From contig MHGW01000024.1 in NCBI GenBank assembly GCA_001805765.1, positions 32,018-38,567 on the forward strand: a stretch of 6,550 nucleotides of DNA, written 5' to 3'. The notes under the pieces were generated by a model, which saw nothing but the letters and a program-made list of their open reading frames with translations, was not told the origin of the DNA and did not search any database. A program made the translations under genes and the position numbers. The stretch is from Omnitrophica WOR_2 bacterium RIFCSPLOWO2_01_FULL_41_12 (GTDB lineage: Bacteria > Omnitrophota > Gorgyraeia > Gygaellales > Profunditerraquicolaceae). Shown in pieces: positions 5,274 through 6,550 of this stretch (its first letter is position 1; each line of letters starts with the position of its first letter).

Positions 5274-5989
5274 TACATAAGCCTCCCTGCTTGAATGAGA
5301 AAATATTGACCTAATAGAATCATTGCCCAGCCAAATATCTTTTGAATTTTTAGTGTCCAAGAGCCGGGTTTGGGTAAGGAAATTAACATCCCGGTAAATG
5401 TTCCTATGAGTATTAATATAGCGCCCATCCCTAAAGCAAAGATAAAAAGTAAACTTGCCCCAAAAAATAGACTCTGTCGGCTCGCTACATAAGAAAGGAG
5501 CACTCCTAAAACCGCAGCGGTACAAGGAGCAACCACAAATCCAGAGGTTAACCCAATAAGTAAAGCTCCCAGAAGGCTTCCTCTGGTGCCCTTAATTTTA
5601 TGGCCTGCAAGAAAGGAAGGAATGGGTAAGACAAAGACATCTAACAGAGAAAGCCCAAATAAGATAATGATATTGGCTATGACAATATATACGATAGGGT
5701 TAGTCTGTATTTGGCCAAAAAGTTTTCCTGATAGGCTGGCAAAGATTCCTAATCCAGCATAGGTAATGGCAACCCCAATTACATAAAATAAAGATAATAA
5801 AAATATTTTCAAGCGGTTACTCTCCTGCTTACCCCCAATATATCCGATGATAATCGGTATCAGAGGGTATACGCAAGGAGTAAAGGAAATAAGTATTCCA
5901 GCCACAAAGGTAATCGGATAAGCCACAATGGGAGTGCCTTGTAGATTAACTTTTAACAGTTGGGTTAGGGTTTCTAAGAGATTAGTCAT
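5273..5989 (-). CDS. ccdA: CcdA-type cytochrome c biogenesis / thiol electron-transfer membrane protein
   Basis: This is a 238-residue polytopic inner-membrane protein of the CcdA/DsbD-transmembrane family. The family passes electrons from cytoplasmic thioredoxin to periplasmic thioredoxin-like proteins through two membrane cysteines. These are C39 in SFTPCVYPLIPI and C156 in GFVVAPCTAAVLG, both in the expected Pro-Cys context at the starts of helices 1 and 4. About six hydrophobic segments are visible (near 25-50, 62-86, 98-122, 138-168, 173-204 and 215-235), the usual number and length for CcdA. The ATG at 5989 has GAGGTG about 9 bases upstream. The gene starts 34 bases after the EHPG protein's stop and overlaps the thioredoxin gene by one base, which suggests translational coupling of the two redox partners. 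Confidence 0.96.
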   Translation of the reverse strand: MTNLLETLTQLLKVNLQGTPIVAYPITFVAGILISFTPCVYPLIPIIIGYIGGKQESNRLKIFLLSLFYVIGVAITYAGLGIFASLSGKLFGQIQTNPIVYIVIANIIILFGLSLLDVFVLPIPSFLAGHKIKGTRGSLLGALLIGLTSGFVVAPCTAAVLGVLLSYVASRQSLFFGASLLFIFALGMGAILILIGTFTGMLISLPKPGSWTLKIQKIFGWAMILLGQYFLIQAGRLM

Positions 5990-6023
5990 TCCTAATTACA
6001 CCTCAGCAAATACCACCTTACTA

Positions 6024-6550
6024 TTATTCCACGACAACTATTTCATCATCACGATAAGTAAATCTCGGCTTGCCATCCTTTTTATGAATCTTCGTCTGAT
6101 AGACCTCAAGTTTACCCTGCTTACCTTTTTTCATCCAAAAATCTATATCATATGTTGTTTTACCATCATCAGCCTTAAAATCTGTGCAGGCAAAATAGGC
6201 AGCGTCCTTTTTAATGTAGCTCACCCTATCTTCATGAACCTTTATCAGTTTAAGGCGCAAATCTTTGCCTTCTTTGGTATCACTGATGGGAAAATATCCG
6301 ACATTGGCTTTTGTTACCTTGTTAATATGGTTTTTTATTCCCTTGATAATCTCATTTGCGCTAAGCATTGCCTCGGCACCTGGGTGTTCGGCACCAGGAT
6401 GTTCTTCTGCATGTGTCTTGCCAGGATGCTCTTTGTGTTCAGTTTCAGCTGACGCACCAGGATGCTCTCCTGGATGTTCTGCGGCGATAGACATCTTCAC
6501 AAAAAAAGCCGCTACCATTAAACCCACCAAAATACAAAATAATTTTTTCA
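6024..6550 (-). CDS. secreted His-rich protein with EHPG repeats (start one base outside window)
   Basis: This protein has no family I recognise. The frame runs to the window edge, where the last bases read TGAAAAAATT. A preceding A would make ATG and give a 175-residue protein starting MKKLFCILVG, an ideal signal peptide ending SIAA before EHPG. I therefore take the start as 6551, just outside. An internal TTG at 6530 is in frame but would cut off the basic start of the signal peptide. Mature residues 25-60 hold five EHPG units and seven His with many Glu and Ala, a low-complexity stretch that could bind metal. Residues 65-175 look folded, with a single Cys (C121 in YFACTDFKADDG), YDIDFWMKKGKQG and a basic IHKKDGKPRFTYRDDE end. 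It lies 34 bases upstream of ccdA in the same direction, so a role in envelope redox or metal handling is possible but only inferred. Confidence 0.85.
   Translation of the reverse strand, partial: KKLFCILVGLMVAAFFVKMSIAAEHPGEHPGASAETEHKEHPGKTHAEEHPGAEHPGAEAMLSANEIIKGIKNHINKVTKANVGYFPISDTKEGKDLRLKLIKVHEDRVSYIKKDAAYFACTDFKADDGKTTYDIDFWMKKGKQGKLEVYQTKIHKKDGKPRFTYRDDEIVVVE

Noticed and set aside
4788..5525. A 245-residue version of the thioredoxin-like protein starting far inside ccdA
   Set aside because: The extra 84 residues overlap ccdA in another frame and have no recognisable features. The ATG at 5273 has a ribosome site, a signal peptide and the TAATG overlap.
5928..6452. Plus-strand open frame of 174 codons
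   Set aside because: It overlaps the EHPG gene and the ccdA start antisense. It has no ribosome site worth noting and no recognisable domain.

Overview
All genes in this window lie on the minus strand, so it reads biologically from 6550 down to 1. It comes from a Gram-negative-type bacterium. A secreted beta-barrel protein ending in Phe points to an outer membrane, and the CcdA plus thioredoxin pair points to a periplasm. The AT-leaning base composition, the degenerate GGGATTT-type repeat DNA and the His-Pro repeat protein fit an uncultivated lineage such as Omnitrophota. That placement is a low-confidence guess, because no marker gene is present.

Layout in the direction of transcription. 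(1) 6550-4788, envelope thiol-redox group: a secreted His-rich protein with five EHPG repeats, whose start codon lies one base outside the window; a CcdA-type membrane electron carrier; and an exported TlpA/ResA-type thioredoxin with a CPHC active site. The last two overlap by one base (TAATG). (2) 4787-4573, a leader/intergenic region dense in RNA structure. It holds a weak hairpin with a hexaloop, an intrinsic terminator, a block of three tandem hairpins that can also fold as one long rod, and a second intrinsic terminator whose U-run abuts the Shine-Dalgarno of the next gene. (3) 4572-1, an ammonium-acquisition cluster: a PII-like protein with a shortened T-loop, an outer-membrane beta-barrel protein, AmtB-type transporter 1, a PII protein, a 59-residue helix-turn-helix protein, Amt transporter 2, and the first 39 codons of a third PII protein.

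Inferred function: the cluster takes ammonium across the cell envelope. The barrel may serve the outer membrane, and the two Amt channels serve the inner membrane. Each Amt is followed directly by its own PII protein, which would gate it in response to ATP/ADP and 2-oxoglutarate. The first PII-like protein lacks the T-loop length and residues used to plug Amt, so it probably does something else. The middle PII protein has Phe at both T-loop Tyr positions, so GlnD-type uridylylation at position 51 is impossible. The two-terminator leader suggests control by transcription attenuation or antitermination. No sigma-54 or good sigma-70 promoter was found by eye.

The most interesting parts are the structured leader, the non-standard PII set and the tiny HTH gene between the two amt-glnK pairs. 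No interval above 300 bases lacks a gene.
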